Positions 19,820 to 30,683 are shown, counted from the stretch's first letter. The stretch: 64,000 nt of DNA from Methanothermobacter sp. (GCA_030055615.1 JASFYN010000003.1:180185-244184), one strand, 5' to 3'. The notes: generated from the letters alone by a model not told the origin. A program made the numbers and translations.

Positions 19820-20508
19820 AACTAAATTATGACTCAGGTAACATAATATCACCCCACATCCACAAGATAGGAATACTGGCCCTAGGATCCCACCTTGAAA
19901 ACCATGGCCCAGCACTTCCCATAGATACAGACGCCAAAATCGCCTCCTACCTCGCCCTTGAAGCAAGTAATAGGACAGGAGCAAAATTCCTAGGCATAAT
20001 ATATGCAGCGACAGAACACCCATATATAAAACATGGAATACACATAAAACCCACAGAACTCATTGAAAAACACTTAAAACCAATCCTAGAATGTGCAAAA
20101 AAATCCCTAAAAATCCAAAAGGTCCTTATAGTAAATGGACACGGAGGCAACACAAAAATAAAAAAATATCTACCCACTATTTCAGAAGAAACTGGAATAA
20201 AGATAAAATTGAATAACAAGATAGTTGAAATAGAAGGCCCACATGCCGGATCCGGTGAACTTTCAATAGGCCTAATCCTAGGAATAACAGACCCCAAAAG
20301 GCTCCGAGAATGCGAAAACATTGAAGAATATCCTGAAATAGGGATGATAGGCTTAAAAGAAGCCCGTGAACAAGACAAAAAAATAGATGAAGGTGCAAAA
20401 CAAATAGAAAATGAGGGTATTAATGCGGATCCAATACTTGGAAAATCCCTCATAGAAAAAGCCCTAAAAGATATCATAAAAGACATAAAATTATTACTAG
20501 ATGAGTAA
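19801..20508 (+). CDS. arfB: Creatininase-family FAPy deformylase of riboflavin/F420 synthesis
   Basis: 235 aa. Metal ligand motifs of the creatininase family are visible: [18 protein letters not shown] (Glu, His, Asp), TEHPYIKHG and VNGHGGN, plus GPHAGSGE. In methanogens this protein (ArfB) removes the formyl group from the first intermediate made from GTP by ArfA, feeding riboflavin and the deazaflavin F420. Assignment rests on family resemblance to the M. jannaschii protein; other creatininase-like amidohydrolases remain possible. It sits between the PUA gene (overlap 19 bases) and nrdJ (26-base gap). Confidence 0.82.
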   Translation: MEPRNIKLNYDSGNIISPHIHKIGILALGSHLENHGPALPIDTDAKIASYLALEASNRTGAKFLGIIYAATEHPYIKHGIHIKPTELIEKHLKPILECAKKSLKIQKVLIVNGHGGNTKIKKYLPTISEETGIKIKLNNKIVEIEGPHAGSGELSIGLILGITDPKRLRECENIEEYPEIGMIGLKEAREQDKKIDEGAKQIENEGINADPILGKSLIEKALKDIIKDIKLLLDE

Positions 20509-20534
20509 CCCTCCATAAAATAGGTGCACCACCA

Positions 20535-22952
20535 ATGAGATTAACCCAAAATGCCTTGAAAGTCCTCAAGGAAAGATACCTCCTCAAAGACGAGAAAGGG
20601 AAAATATTAGAAACCCCTGAGGGAATGTTCAGGAGAGTTGCCCTTGCAGTTGCACAAGCAGAAGAAAAATATGGTGGCGACACTGAAACTACCGCAAAAA
20701 AATTCTATGAGATAATGAGCAAACTAGAATTCTTACCAAATTCACCAACCCTAATGAACGCTGGCACACCAATAAACCAATTATCAGCATGCTTCGTCAT
20801 ACCAATAGAAGACTCAATGGACAGCATATTCGACGCACTTAAATACATGGCACTCATCCACAAATCAGGTGGAGGAGTCGGCTTCTCATTCTCCCACCTC
20901 AGACCGAAAGGGGACATCGTAGGCTCAACCATGGGCGTCGCCTCCGGCCCAGTATCTTTCATGAGAATATTCGATGTCGCAACAGAAGTTATAAAACAAG
21001 GTGGCAGGAGAAGAGGGGCCAACATGGGCATATTAGATGTTAACCACCCAGACATCATCGAATTTATAGAAGCAAAAAAAGAAGAAGGTGCATTCAGCAA
21101 CTTCAACCTCTCAGTGATGGTTACCGATAATTTCATGGACGGAATAGAATCAAATATTGAATATGAACTCATAAATCCACGTACGGGAGAAGTCACTGCT
21201 TCAGTGCCGGCCAGAGAAATATTCAATCGAATGGTTAAAATGGCGTGGAAAAGAGGCGACCCAGGAATACTATTCAAGGACACAATAAACAAGGCAAACC
21301 CCACCCCAGCCCTAGGTAGCATAGAAGCCACAAACCCTTGTGTCGGCCCAGAAACATGGGTGATGACATCCAAAGGCCCCAGGCAGGTCAAAGAATTAAC
21401 AGAAAAAGCTTGTAAGATAATATTAAACGGCAGAGAATGGAAATCATATACGGGATTCTTCCCCACCGGTACAAAAAGATTATATAGACTAGAAACGGTT
21501 GAAGGCTTCCACCTACGCCTCACAGCAGATCACAAGATTCTCAGATTGTCCTCCGATGGCGAACCTGAATGGAAAAAATTATCAGAACTAAAAATAGGGG
21601 ATAAAATAATCCTAAATGAGCACAAAGGCCTACGATGGGATGGCAAATTCACTGAGGATGATGGTTACCTTACAGGCCTTGCAATCAATGAAGAGAATCT
21701 GAAAATCACAGATGAGATGGAGAAAGCCTCATCAAGATTCTACACAGGATTATTCAAAGGCCTTCTCGACTCTAATCCAAATAAAATATTATTTGAGGGA
21801 GATCTTGGAATCGCGAAAACACTGCAAAGGATGCTCCTAAGATCAGGAATATATACAAAGATCCGAGAATATTCATCACAATACAGACTAGAAATGGTTA
21901 AACCTCCAGGATCTTTTGCAACGGTTAAAGATATAATACCAGATACTATAGAGACAGTCTATGACATCCAAGTCCCTGGTGTAAATGCCTTTGATGCCAA
22001 CGGATTCTATGTCCACAATTGTGGGGAACAACCACTACTACCATATGAATCATGTAACCTTGGATCAATAAACCTCAAACTCATGGCAGAAAATGGTAAA
22101 ATAAACTGGGAAAAATTATCAAGAACAGTTAAAATAGCGGTTCATTTCCTTGATAATGTAATCGATGTTAACAATTACCCCATAAAAAAAATCGAAGAAA
22201 CTACAAAAAAGACACGTAAGATAGGGCTTGGTGTTATGGGGTTCGCCGACATGCTAATAAAATTAGGAATACCTTACAATTCCAAATCCGCTCTCCGAGT
22301 AGCGGATAAAATCATGTCACATATAAAAGTTGAAGCCCAGAAAGCTTCAATGGAACTGGCACTTGAAAGGGGCTCATTCCCAGCATTCAAGGACAGCAAA
22401 TGGTACCAGGAAGGTTTCGATTATATGAGGAACGCCACACTCACAACCATAGCCCCAACAGGTTCACTCAGCATAATAGCCGGTGTTACAAGCAGCATAG
22501 AACCTATATTTGCTGTATCATTCATAAGGGAGATCATCGACAGAAAACTCATAGATGTAAACCCACTCTTCGAAGTTGAGGCGAAGAAAAGAGGATTCTA
22601 TGATAAAAAACTCATGGAAAGAATCGCTAGGGAAGGGTCCATTAGGAGGATTAAGGATATCCCAGCTGATATAAAACGCCTTTTTGTAACAGCCCATGAA
22701 ATAGATCCAATCTTCCATGTGAAAATCCAGGCAACATTCCAGAAACACGTGGACAATGCCGTTTCAAAAACAGTGAACCTCCCACCAAATGCAAAACCAA
22801 AAGATGTGGAAAATATCTTCAAAGCAGCCTACAAACTTGGATGCAAAGGTATAACAGTCTATCGTTATGGGAGTAAAAAAAGAGAGGTTTTAAAGTTCCC
22901 AGAATCCATTGAATATGCTGGTACATGCCGTGATATGACCTGTCCAAATTAG
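20535..22952 (+). CDS. nrdJ: Ribonucleotide reductase (B12-dependent type) interrupted by an intein
   Basis: Reduces ribonucleotides for DNA synthesis. The 805-aa precursor has extein parts at residues 1-268 and 496-805 (578 aa after splicing). Features: LSACFVIP (a redox Cys), GGGVGFSFSHLRPKG, the NP-CGEQPLLPYESCNLGS active-site block with Asn/Cys/Glu as radical residues, and the C-terminal CRDMTCPN cysteine pair. No N-terminal ATP-cone is present; the protein starts almost directly with the catalytic alpha domain. The intein lies exactly before the catalytic Cys. It resembles the RIR1 reductase of M. thermautotrophicus, which also carries an intein. The end overlaps the convergent GT-C gene by 4 bases. 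Confidence 0.93.
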   Translation: MRLTQNALKVLKERYLLKDEKGKILETPEGMFRRVALAVAQAEEKYGGDTETTAKKFYEIMSKLEFLPNSPTLMNAGTPINQLSACFVIPIEDSMDSIFDALKYMALIHKSGGGVGFSFSHLRPKGDIVGSTMGVASGPVSFMRIFDVATEVIKQGGRRRGANMGILDVNHPDIIEFIEAKKEEGAFSNFNLSVMVTDNFMDGIESNIEYELINPRTGEVTASVPAREIFNRMVKMAWKRGDPGILFKDTINKANPTPALGSIEATNPCVGPETWVMTSKGPRQVKELTEKACKIILNGREWKSYTGFFPTGTKRLYRLETVEGFHLRLTADHKILRLSSDGEPEWKKLSELKIGDKIILNEHKGLRWDGKFTEDDGYLTGLAINEENLKITDEMEKASSRFYTGLFKGLLDSNPNKILFEGDLGIAKTLQRMLLRSGIYTKIREYSSQYRLEMVKPPGSFATVKDIIPDTIETVYDIQVPGVNAFDANGFYVHNCGEQPLLPYESCNLGSINLKLMAENGKINWEKLSRTVKIAVHFLDNVIDVNNYPIKKIEETTKKTRKIGLGVMGFADMLIKLGIPYNSKSALRVADKIMSHIKVEAQKASMELALERGSFPAFKDSKWYQEGFDYMRNATLTTIAPTGSLSIIAGVTSSIEPIFAVSFIREIIDRKLIDVNPLFEVEAKKRGFYDKKLMERIAREGSIRRIKDIPADIKRLFVTAHEIDPIFHVKIQATFQKHVDNAVSKTVNLPPNAKPKDVENIFKAAYKLGCKGITVYRYGSKKREVLKFPESIEYAGTCRDMTCPN
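21339..22019 (+). mobile_element. RIR1-type intein with degraded LAGLIDADG region
   Basis: 227 residues in frame within nrdJ, from Cys269 (NP|CVGPETWV) to Asn495 (FYVHN|CGEQ). Splicing blocks are intact: block A CVGPETWVMT, block B with TADH (catalytic Thr and His), block F YDIQVPGVNAF, and block G ANGFYVHN followed by Cys as +1 nucleophile. The 80-100 residues between B and F keep only traces of a homing endonuclease: GYLTGLAIN and FYTGLFKGLLDSN recall the two LAGLIDADG helices, but the acidic catalytic residues are not recognisable. From memory, the M. thermautotrophicus intein at this site is only 134 aa. Confidence 0.9.
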
Positions 22953-24460
22953 ATTACCATATAAACTATAAACTCTTCATTCTCATAAATCTTTTTTAAA
23001 TAATCATAATCCAAATCACTTAAATTAACCATATTAGGATTATAGTATAACAGATTCTCAAAAGATACAAACGGGAGATTATCATACATTTTCAACCTTT
23101 TATCATATACAAGATATGCTATATTCTCCTTGCGAAGTTCATCATCCCCTGGGATACCCTGAAAATGTTCTAATAAAGGATTAACAGGTTGCCTTGAATA
23201 AGCCATTATAAAAACTCCAGTATAATAATTTGAAAAAGATGCAACTTTGTGCTTGTCAGCCTCTTTTTTAAACCATTCAGCAAGCTCTACCTCCCCCTCT
23301 GTGGGCGGTGCAATAGAAACCCTACCATAAGCTGTTAAAACACCAAAATCGGCAATCTTCGAACTTGAAAAATTCACAACAGCTTGGAATAATGAAAATG
23401 AAAAAATTAAAATTAAAAAAACACTAGCAACACTTCTATTCACTTCTCTAAAGGCTCTGAAAGCAGATTCCAAACCAGAACCTGCCAATATAGATAAGGG
23501 CAACAAAATATAAATAAGAACCCTATATGAGATGACATTAATCCCAAAATAATAAGCTTTCGAAAGTATAAACATCGAAAGGATCCATGATATGATAAAA
23601 AGATCCCTCAAACCAAAACCCTTATAAGCCCGAGCCAATCCTATGATAGCAAAGCCACAAACAAGATAACCCAAAGCTTTTGGATAATTCAAGATACTAG
23701 TCCTCACAGAAAATGGTAGAGCTGTTTCAACCCCCCCAGAGACTCCAAGGCTTTTAAGATACAATGAAGGCAGCCACCAAAAACTTGCGATAATAAAACC
23801 AGACAAAATGAAAATCCCATAATTAGATATCACAATCTTAAGATTAATGTTCTTCTTCAAAGCAGCCACTACTAAAATAAATGTTATGAATGTAACTGAA
23901 ACGAAGAGGCAAAGGGTGGCTGCTGAATGTATAAGTGCAATAATACCCATTAAAGCCCCTGAAGCACATGCAAATTTTAGTCTGAGAGTTTTAATGGACT
24001 TATAATAAAAATAGATGCTAACTGGTAAAAATATCAATGCCATGTTCTCGGGTAATGGTAAAATTATCCTCGTAGCTATAACAGCCGAGATTAAAAGAAT
24101 CCCGGCAAAAATCCCTGCAAGACTATCATAAAAGCGTGCGCCTACAATAGTAACTGATAAAACTATGAAAGCCGCGAAGAATGGTTGCATGAACCTTGAG
24201 ATCTCGAATGGGCTCAAACCCAAAGCTAAGGAAAAAAAAGTTAATAAAAGGTGGAAAAGTGGGGGATAATTGATGAATCTGCCTCCGGGTGCATTATAAA
24301 CAGGATCAAAGAAAGTGAAACCCTTTCCCACATAAATCTGTGCAAGGTGTATATGATAGAAAATATCCCATCCAAGTGGCCATTTATAATTTAAGGTCGT
24401 CCGAAGACAGATTACGAAAATAACCAATGGAGGGATAATATAAGCCAGTTTTTTATCCAT
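22949..24460 (-). CDS. Large multi-TM protein, probable GT-C-type glycosyltransferase
   Basis: 503 aa with about 11-12 helices and a C-terminal soluble tail of ~100 residues. The first outer loop has GWDIFYHIHLAQIY, with Asp and His placed as in the D-x-x-Y-H motif of oligosaccharyl- and mannosyltransferases of the GT-C fold; YNAPGGRFINYPPLFH follows. Such proteins use lipid-linked sugars outside the membrane. The exact donor and acceptor are unknown. GGTGG precedes the ATG. Its 3' end overlaps nrdJ by 4 bases. The helicase gene lies 21 bases upstream, so it may belong to that transcript. Confidence 0.65.
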   Translation of the reverse strand: MDKKLAYIIPPLVIFVICLRTTLNYKWPLGWDIFYHIHLAQIYVGKGFTFFDPVYNAPGGRFINYPPLFHLLLTFFSLALGLSPFEISRFMQPFFAAFIVLSVTIVGARFYDSLAGIFAGILLISAVIATRIILPLPENMALIFLPVSIYFYYKSIKTLRLKFACASGALMGIIALIHSAATLCLFVSVTFITFILVVAALKKNINLKIVISNYGIFILSGFIIASFWWLPSLYLKSLGVSGGVETALPFSVRTSILNYPKALGYLVCGFAIIGLARAYKGFGLRDLFIISWILSMFILSKAYYFGINVISYRVLIYILLPLSILAGSGLESAFRAFREVNRSVASVFLILIFSFSLFQAVVNFSSSKIADFGVLTAYGRVSIAPPTEGEVELAEWFKKEADKHKVASFSNYYTGVFIMAYSRQPVNPLLEHFQGIPGDDELRKENIAYLVYDKRLKMYDNLPFVSFENLLYYNPNMVNLSDLDYDYLKKIYENEEFIVYMVI

Positions 24461-24481
24461 AGGATGTTACCACCCATTTTC

Positions 24482-26983
24482 TCATGGACATTTTTCACCA
24501 GTTTCAATCGCCTCTGATATTATGGAAGATTCTTTCACTTTTTCATGTTTTCGAGACGCTAAAGCTATCCTCTTTATACTTTCCAGTATTCTTAGTAGTG
24601 AGTCAAGCCAATTGAATATATCACCAGAGTATGCTTGTATCTGGTATTTTTTAAGGAGCAGCCTACTTATATCAGCAGGATCTTTCCCTCTCAATCTCAT
24701 TTTAACAATATATTCTGAAAGTTTAGCTTGTATGCAATCACAGAATGGTCTCTCTTTACATTCACAGGATAAAAAGTCAATTTGTATATTGATAAGAGCT
24801 TCTTGGAGTTTTTCATCTAATTTTATGATATTGTCACCATTGGAGATTATGTCCAGCGTTGAATCTGCAAATAGCTTATTTGAAAATTTAACCTTTAACT
24901 TTTGGGTTAACTGGTTGTGCAGACGATTTGAAAGATAAGCATTCTCGAATGGTTCCATAGAAAGGGCTATTTCAAGAGAATCCGTATTATCCAACTTTTC
25001 TCTTATATAATCAGCTTCTTCACATTTTAGGAAAGATTTGGAGACTGCCATCCCGTAATCTGTAACCTTTAATCTTCCATTATCCTCTATTATAAGGCCA
25101 TATGATTCTAGGATTTCAAGAGCCTTTTTTGGGCTAATGGGCCATGTAGGTTTTTCTTCAATGTCTTTGATGTTTTTAACCGCGCCTGAACTTATATCGG
25201 CTAATAATTGCTCCATGACATCTTCTTTGGTGTAATAGACGTTAACAGGGTCTAAACCTGTTTCGAGCAATTCTATGGCCTTTGATTCTTCGGTTTCTCC
25301 ATCGAATGACATTCCCACTTCTGGTAGTAAGTATACTATGCCCCTGTCATGATATGATGGTCTCCCAGCCCTTCCGAGCATTTGGGAGAACTCGTTAGGG
25401 GTTATCCACCTGTTACCCATGAGTAGTGTTTCAAATATTACTTGGGAAGCTGGGAAGTCAACGCCTGCTGATAGTGCGGCTGTTGTGACCACTGCAGCCA
25501 ATTTTTGGGATGCGAATTTTTTCTCGATTTTTCTTCTTTGTTGATAAGGCAACCCTGCATGGTATGCTTCCGCTTTTATTCCTCTTCTTTGGAGGTAATC
25601 TGCGATTAGTCTTGTTTTTCTCCTGGAATTCGTGAAGATTATGCTCTGTCCATGGAATCCTTTTTTTGAAATGTTTTTAAATTCTCTGGTGGTTAGTCTC
25701 GTGATGAGATCTCTTTTTTCTTCCTCGTTTCTTAGGAATGTGAGATGCCTCTCTAATGTAACGGGTCTTTTATCATATTCAATTAATTTCAAATTGAATT
25801 CTGATGCTATCTCTTCTGGGTTGTCAATGGTGGCTGATAACGCGATAATCTGAGCTTCTGGGAATATTTTCTTTAACCTTGATATCATCCCATTTAATCT
25901 TGAACCCCTTTCCTCATCATCTAGTGTGTGTATTTCATCGATGACCACAACACCAAGCTCTTTTAGGATGTTGGATTTGTCAGATCTTAGTATGAAGTCT
26001 ATGCCCTCATAGGTGCCAACGATTATATCAGCGCCCTTGATATCGGTGTCTGGTATTACAAGCTCTCCTCTAGCCTTCACCCTGTTCATCCCAACTTTTA
26101 TGGCTGTTTTAAGGCCTATTCTCTCGTATTTGGACTTAAAGTCGCGGTATTTTTGGTTTGCGAGGGCTACAAGGGGTGTTAAAAACATGAACTTTTTACC
26201 CTTTAGAGCTTTAGGTATCCCGGCTAGTTCTCCTATTAAGGTTTTTCCACTTGCAGTGGCAGATACTATTAGCAGGTTTTCGCCTTCCAAGAGGCCTTCT
26301 TCTATTGCGAGTTTTTGCACGGGTAAAAGTTGTCTGTTGCCATGTCTTTTTAATATGGCTTTGAACTTTTGGGGTATCTGTAGTTCATCCACAGTAATTG
26401 GGTTTTTTTCACCTTTTGATGAGGTTATTTTATCGAATAATGTTAGATTGGGGTTCTTTAATGGGTCGAAGCGGGGTTCGAAGACTTTTAAAACTTTTTC
26501 CAAGTCTTGTGTTCTTTGGAGGAGTCTTTTAAAGTTTTTGAATGTTGTTTTGTCCATCCTATTATATTTGATTTCTCTTTTTATCATTTCATCAGCACAT
26601 TGTTTGCATATCCACTGTTTATTATATTTGAATGATGAGGCTGGGGTGATGATTGTAACATATCCTTCGAGAAGGCAATGTTGACATATTCTAGCATAAT
26701 GGTTTTTAATATTAAGGGATTCTAGAAATTCTTCTATTTCCTTGTCTTTGCTTGGGAGGAATATTAACTGTTTTCTGAGAAGCTTTATAGCCTCCGCTGG
26801 GGGTGTTGGTTTTTCCTTTTTACCCTTTTTTATTATGAAGCGTTTTATCCTAGGCCCTTTACTAGTTCGTGTTAGTCGTATATGACCTTGAAATAATGGT
26901 CTTCTGCGAGAATTTAAAGCTCCTTTGGCTTTTCCGATGGGTAGTAATTCTATTATCCTTTTTTTCCTATTTAATATTATCAT
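24482..26983 (-). CDS. Archaeal Ski2/Hel308-like DEAD/DEAH helicase (DUF5814 type)
   Basis: 833-aa superfamily 2 helicase. N-terminal ~200 residues include two Cys pairs (CQHC near 98, CKQC near 125), probably a zinc ribbon. Helicase motifs: [31 protein letters not shown] winged-helix-like part and a cysteine-rich segment ([11 protein letters not shown]) follow near residue 730. The family is archaeal and poorly characterised. It shares a 4-base ATGA overlap with the acyl-CoA ligase upstream, indicating translational coupling to that metabolic gene for no evident reason. Confidence 0.87.
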   Translation of the reverse strand: MIILNRKKRIIELLPIGKAKGALNSRRRPLFQGHIRLTRTSKGPRIKRFIIKKGKKEKPTPPAEAIKLLRKQLIFLPSKDKEIEEFLESLNIKNHYARICQHCLLEGYVTIITPASSFKYNKQWICKQCADEMIKREIKYNRMDKTTFKNFKRLLQRTQDLEKVLKVFEPRFDPLKNPNLTLFDKITSSKGEKNPITVDELQIPQKFKAILKRHGNRQLLPVQKLAIEEGLLEGENLLIVSATASGKTLIGELAGIPKALKGKKFMFLTPLVALANQKYRDFKSKYERIGLKTAIKVGMNRVKARGELVIPDTDIKGADIIVGTYEGIDFILRSDKSNILKELGVVVIDEIHTLDDEERGSRLNGMISRLKKIFPEAQIIALSATIDNPEEIASEFNLKLIEYDKRPVTLERHLTFLRNEEEKRDLITRLTTREFKNISKKGFHGQSIIFTNSRRKTRLIADYLQRRGIKAEAYHAGLPYQQRRKIEKKFASQKLAAVVTTAALSAGVDFPASQVIFETLLMGNRWITPNEFSQMLGRAGRPSYHDRGIVYLLPEVGMSFDGETEESKAIELLETGLDPVNVYYTKEDVMEQLLADISSGAVKNIKDIEEKPTWPISPKKALEILESYGLIIEDNGRLKVTDYGMAVSKSFLKCEEADYIREKLDNTDSLEIALSMEPFENAYLSNRLHNQLTQKLKVKFSNKLFADSTLDIISNGDNIIKLDEKLQEALINIQIDFLSCECKERPFCDCIQAKLSEYIVKMRLRGKDPADISRLLLKKYQIQAYSGDIFNWLDSLLRILESIKRIALASRKHEKVKESSIISEAIETGEKCP

Positions 26984-28626
26984 TTTCTCTCTTCTTTTTT
27001 TAATAGTTCAATTGCCATTTCTCGTAATTTGAATTTTTGGACTTTGCCACTGGCTGTTAGTGGGAATTCATCCACGAAGAAAACGTGTTTGGGCACTTTG
27101 TAACGGGCTATCCTTTCTATTGCATAATCTCTAACATCCTCTTCTTTTATGTCAGCGCCTTCCTCTTTTATGACGAAAGCTCCTACTATCTCACCATATT
27201 TTTCATCTGGTATTCCCACTACTTGGACGTCTTTGATCCCTGGCATGGTATGTAGGAATTCCTCGATCTCTCTTGGGTAAATGTTTTCACCACCTCTTAT
27301 GATCATGTCCTTTATACGTCCAACAATTGAATAATAACCGTCTTCGTCCATGACTGCTAAATCGCCACTGTGAAGCCATCCATCTTCATCTATGACCTCT
27401 TTTGTCATCTCTGGCATCTTATAATAACCTTTCATCACATTGTATCCTCTGCAACATATTTCACCTATCTGTCCAGGTCCGAGTTCTTCACCTGTTTCAG
27501 GATCCACTATCTTAACCTCTATGTGTGGGAGTGGTTTTCCAACAGTTTCAACCCTTTTTTCTATAGGATCATCCACACTACTCTGAGTAATACCTGGGGA
27601 TGCTTCTGTAAGCCCATAGACGATGGTAACTTCCTTCATGTGCATGTCATTGATAACACGTTTCATGGCCTCGATGGGACAAGGAGATCCTGCCATGATT
27701 CCAGTTCTGAGGGATGAGAGATCGAACATGTCAAACATCGGATGTGTGAATTCTGCTATGAACATTGTGGGGACGCCATATAATGCTGTGCACTTTTCTT
27801 TTTCAACTGCAGCCAATACTAATAACGGATCAAACTGTTCTAAGACTACAAGGGTCCCTGCGTGGGTTAAAATTGCGAGCACGCCAAGGACTATCCCAAA
27901 ACAATGGAATAGCGGCACTGGAAGGCATAATTTATCCTTTTCTGTGAACTTTTGCCTTTCACCGATATAGTAGCCGTTGTTGAGGATGTTACGATGTGTT
28001 AGCATTACACCCTTTGGGAATCCTGTTGTACCAGAAGTATATTGCATATTTATAACATCGTCATTGTTAAGGGTGTTTTTCACCTTTTCCAGTTCACTAT
28101 CTGGGATGTGCTTTCCTAGTAACATCAGTTCATGAATGTTATACATTCCGCGATGCTTCGCAGCCCCAATATAAATGACACTTTTAAGCTTTGGGAACCT
28201 TTTACTTTTAAGGTTGCCCCTTTCATGGCTTTTAAGTTCAGGTACGAGTTCGTAAATTGTCCTTATATAATCAACATCACGGAATCCGTCTATGATGGCT
28301 ATGGCTTTCATATCGGATTGCTTCATCACATATTCTAGTTCATGGCTTTTATAGGCTGTGTTTATTGTGACGAGTACTACTCCTATTTTCGCCGTGGCGA
28401 AGAGGAATGTTAACCAATCTGGGACGTTAGTCGCCCAAATACCTAAATGGTCACCCTTTTTGAGTCCGATGGCTAAAAGTCCCTTCGCTAATAGGTTGAC
28501 TCTTTCATTGAATTCATGATAAGTGAATCTCAGATCCCGGTCAGGGTAGACTATAAATTCTTTATCAGGATATTTCTTTACCTGTTTTTCTAGGAATTCG
28601 CCGATTGTATCTTCTGTGAAAACCAT
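26980..28626 (-). CDS. Acyl-CoA synthetase (AMP-forming)
   Basis: 548 aa ANL-family enzyme that activates a carboxylic acid through an acyl-adenylate. Motifs: phosphate loop [13 protein letters not shown] near residue 195, [22 protein letters not shown], the hinge [18 protein letters not shown], and the catalytic Lys near the end in [13 protein letters not shown]. The sequence resembles medium/long-chain ligases more than acetate enzymes; the substrate is uncertain. GGGAGGGATAAATTTT precedes the ATG. It follows the XRE-cupin gene by 26 bases, an arrangement common in methanogens where the regulator probably controls the ligase. Confidence 0.92.
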   Translation of the reverse strand: MVFTEDTIGEFLEKQVKKYPDKEFIVYPDRDLRFTYHEFNERVNLLAKGLLAIGLKKGDHLGIWATNVPDWLTFLFATAKIGVVLVTINTAYKSHELEYVMKQSDMKAIAIIDGFRDVDYIRTIYELVPELKSHERGNLKSKRFPKLKSVIYIGAAKHRGMYNIHELMLLGKHIPDSELEKVKNTLNNDDVINMQYTSGTTGFPKGVMLTHRNILNNGYYIGERQKFTEKDKLCLPVPLFHCFGIVLGVLAILTHAGTLVVLEQFDPLLVLAAVEKEKCTALYGVPTMFIAEFTHPMFDMFDLSSLRTGIMAGSPCPIEAMKRVINDMHMKEVTIVYGLTEASPGITQSSVDDPIEKRVETVGKPLPHIEVKIVDPETGEELGPGQIGEICCRGYNVMKGYYKMPEMTKEVIDEDGWLHSGDLAVMDEDGYYSIVGRIKDMIIRGGENIYPREIEEFLHTMPGIKDVQVVGIPDEKYGEIVGAFVIKEEGADIKEEDVRDYAIERIARYKVPKHVFFVDEFPLTASGKVQKFKLREMAIELLKKEERK

Positions 28627-28652
28627 AAAATTTATCCCTCCCCCATTCTCTG

Positions 28653-29228
28653 TTAGAATGGTGTGTAGACTACTGCCAGTATCTTTGCTGGTTTATCGTT
28701 TCGTGTATGTAAATGATGTGGTACTATAGAATCGTAGTAGATGCTGTCCCCTTCCTTGAGGTGATATTTTTCTTTACCATATAATATTTCGATTTCTCCT
28801 TCAAGCACATATATGAATTCTTCGCCTTCATGGGATGAAAGTTTGAATTTGGCCTTGTGGGGTTCAACTTGGACTATGAATGGTTCCATGTGCCGGTCAA
28901 CTTTCCCAGCTGCGAGGGAATAAAAATCGAGGTGACTTTCGCTTGTTTCATCCTCCTGCCCAGAAAAGTGTATGACCTTCTCAGCTTTCCCCTCCCTTAC
29001 AATCACTGGTCCTTCTTCTATTGTATCATCTAATAGCGTCCCTAATCTGATCCCAAGGGACCTTGAAATCTTGATAAGGGGAGCGAGTGATGGTATGATC
29101 TCACCTTCTTCTATATCCTTTATAAGATCCTTTTTAACTCCACTATTCTTGGAAAGTTCTTCAAGACTTATCTCCTTGTCCTTTCTAAGCTTTTTTATTT
29201 TTTCACCAATGTTGGCCTTGGCCCTCAC
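28653..29228 (-). CDS. XRE-family regulator with C-terminal cupin domain
   Basis: 191 aa. Residues ~8-62 form an XRE helix-turn-helix ([23 protein letters not shown]). Residues ~105-190 form a cupin, with [19 protein letters not shown] and [16 protein letters not shown] providing typical ligand residues. The cupin probably binds a small metabolite, likely related to the acid or CoA ester handled by the ligase next door (inference). Start is GTG behind AGGTGAT. First gene of the unit regulator-ligase-helicase and divergent from the pfpI gene. Confidence 0.9.
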   Translation of the reverse strand: MRAKANIGEKIKKLRKDKEISLEELSKNSGVKKDLIKDIEEGEIIPSLAPLIKISRSLGIRLGTLLDDTIEEGPVIVREGKAEKVIHFSGQEDETSESHLDFYSLAAGKVDRHMEPFIVQVEPHKAKFKLSSHEGEEFIYVLEGEIEILYGKEKYHLKEGDSIYYDSIVPHHLHTRNDKPAKILAVVYTPF

Positions 29229-29408
29229 ATAATCACCTGGAAAAGTCTGTCGTAGAAATCGTTTGTATTATATTTTACCAGAGTATCATAAAAAAGATTA
29301 GCCCATAAAGTACCCATCATAAAAAAATGGATATAATTAAGACTTCCAATAACCTTCAAACTTATCAATAAAAATAATATATAAATAATCTTATGTAGGG
29401 GGGTTTTG

Positions 29409-29999
29409 ATGCGGAAAGAGTACTTTATAATACTCGTAGCAGCCCTTGCAATTCTCGCCATCCTAGCATTCTACACGACCAGCGAGAAACCCTTATCCGA
29501 TAAAAGAGTCGCCATTATAATATTTGACAGATATAATCCCATAGAATTAAAAGCTGCGGAAAAAATAAGTGGAAATTATACCATCATAGCTGCTAACAGG
29601 ATAAACAGAGACTATGACATTTACATTGAAGATATGAACCCAAAGGATATAGGCCAATATGATGCTCTAATACTCATCGGTGGAAGCGGAGTATACGACA
29701 GAGTAACAGGGAAAATAGATGATCCAAACATGGAGAAAGTCATTGAAATCGTTAAAGAAGCTAACAGGCAAGGTAAAATTATAGGTGCAATTTGCGCAGC
29801 CCCTGCAATACTAGCAAAAGCAGGGATACTAAATGGTAAAGAGGCCACCATATACCCTGGCCTCGAATATATATTAACTGAAAGCGGCGCAAAATACGTG
29901 AAAAGGGATGTTGTGGTCTCCGGGAATATAATAACTGCAAAAAATCCTAACGTGGCCGATGAATTCGCAAGGACAATAGCTGAAAAACTCGGAAGATAG
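29409..29999 (+). CDS. Membrane-anchored DJ-1/PfpI family protein
   Basis: 196 aa. A single hydrophobic helix (about residues 5-23) after a basic start places the rest outside the membrane or exports it. The DJ-1/PfpI domain has GAICAAP (nucleophile elbow Cys near residue 133), preceded by ILIGGSGVYD. Relatives are glyoxalases, deglycases, chaperones or peptidases; most are cytoplasmic, so the signal anchor is unusual. A TTG sits one codon earlier. A G-rich site (TAGGGGGG) precedes the start. The nuclease gene begins 9 bases after the stop. Confidence 0.85.
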   Translation: MRKEYFIILVAALAILAILAFYTTSEKPLSDKRVAIIIFDRYNPIELKAAEKISGNYTIIAANRINRDYDIYIEDMNPKDIGQYDALILIGGSGVYDRVTGKIDDPNMEKVIEIVKEANRQGKIIGAICAAPAILAKAGILNGKEATIYPGLEYILTESGAKYVKRDVVVSGNIITAKNPNVADEFARTIAEKLGR

Positions 30000-30008
30000 T
30001 GATCTATA

Positions 30009-30521
30009 ATGGCATCCAAAAAGGATGATACTATAGCAGCCACGCTAATGGGATTATGCTGTCTTGGGATTTTGATATTGGTAGTTATCGGGGGCCTTTT
30101 GCCCGAATCAGATACTAGGGACAACATCACATTTAACATTGATAAAAGCAATGAAACCACTCAACCTGCTAATAATACAAGTGAACAGCACATATATGAG
30201 ACGAGCGGTTACTGTTATCATGTAGTGGACGGTGATACAATAGATGTTGAAGGCGTTGGGCGCATACGCTTAGTTGGTGTCAACACCCCAGAACGTGGAC
30301 AGCCAGGATACCAAGAAGCAAAAGATTTCGTAGAGGAAATGTGCCTAGGTAAAACAGTCCATTTAGACATTGATGATGTTAAAAATCGTGACAAATATGG
30401 TCGAATACTCGCCGTAGTTTACGTGGATAATGTGAACTTAAACGCGGAATTGCTCAGAAGAGGATACGCCGAAATAATGTACATACCACCCTCAGAATTC
30501 AACCCATACGCATGGGCTTAA
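30009..30521 (+). CDS. Membrane-anchored thermonuclease (SNase-like)
   Basis: 170 aa. One N-terminal membrane helix (about residues 12-33), a Thr/Asn-rich linker, then an SNase fold at 60-165: VVDGDTIDV (Asp ligand), RIRLVGVNTPE (Arg/Glu), RDKYGRILAVVYV (second catalytic Arg) and LLRRGYAEI. All key residues of staphylococcal-type nucleases appear present. It probably degrades DNA or RNA outside the cell membrane, for nutrition or defence (inference). It lies 9 bases after the PfpI gene, sharing its transcript. Confidence 0.9.
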   Translation: MASKKDDTIAATLMGLCCLGILILVVIGGLLPESDTRDNITFNIDKSNETTQPANNTSEQHIYETSGYCYHVVDGDTIDVEGVGRIRLVGVNTPERGQPGYQEAKDFVEEMCLGKTVHLDIDDVKNRDKYGRILAVVYVDNVNLNAELLRRGYAEIMYIPPSEFNPYAWA

Positions 30522-30604
30522 CAAAAAAATGTTTAATGGCCGCTAAAAAGGCCCCACTTTTAACCTCAAAATGTCATGAGTTTTCAATATATCCTAAGAA
30601 AAAG

Positions 30605-30614
30605 TATATATAAT
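30605..30614 (+). promoter_or_regulatory. TATA box upstream of the small gene and zinc-ribbon lipoprotein
   Basis: TATATATAAT with an A-rich upstream flank (AAGAAAAAG). The expected start is near 30634, immediately before the GGAGAGG ribosome binding site at 30637-30643. Confidence 0.5.
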
Positions 30615-30645
30615 AAAATGTGAAACTCTTATAAGAGGAGAGGTT

Positions 30646-30683
30646 CTAAAATATGATAAATTTCACGGTTTATCATATTTTAG
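30646..30683 (+). repeat. Perfect 15-bp inverted repeat (hairpin) in a leader
   Basis: CTAAAATATGATAAA (30646-30660) and TTTATCATATTTTAG (30669-30683) are exact reverse complements around the 8-base loop TTTCACGG. It is too AT-rich and too early to look like a terminator. The left arm contains the ATG of the 25-codon frame below. Confidence 0.8.

Noticed and set aside
21339..22019. Active homing endonuclease in the intein
   Set aside because: The two LAGLIDADG-like helices lack recognisable catalytic acids, and the domain is shorter than a functional one.
29225..29461. 78-codon minus-strand frame next to the XRE-cupin gene
   Set aside because: It covers the promoter and first codons of the divergent PfpI gene, has no RBS and resembles no family.
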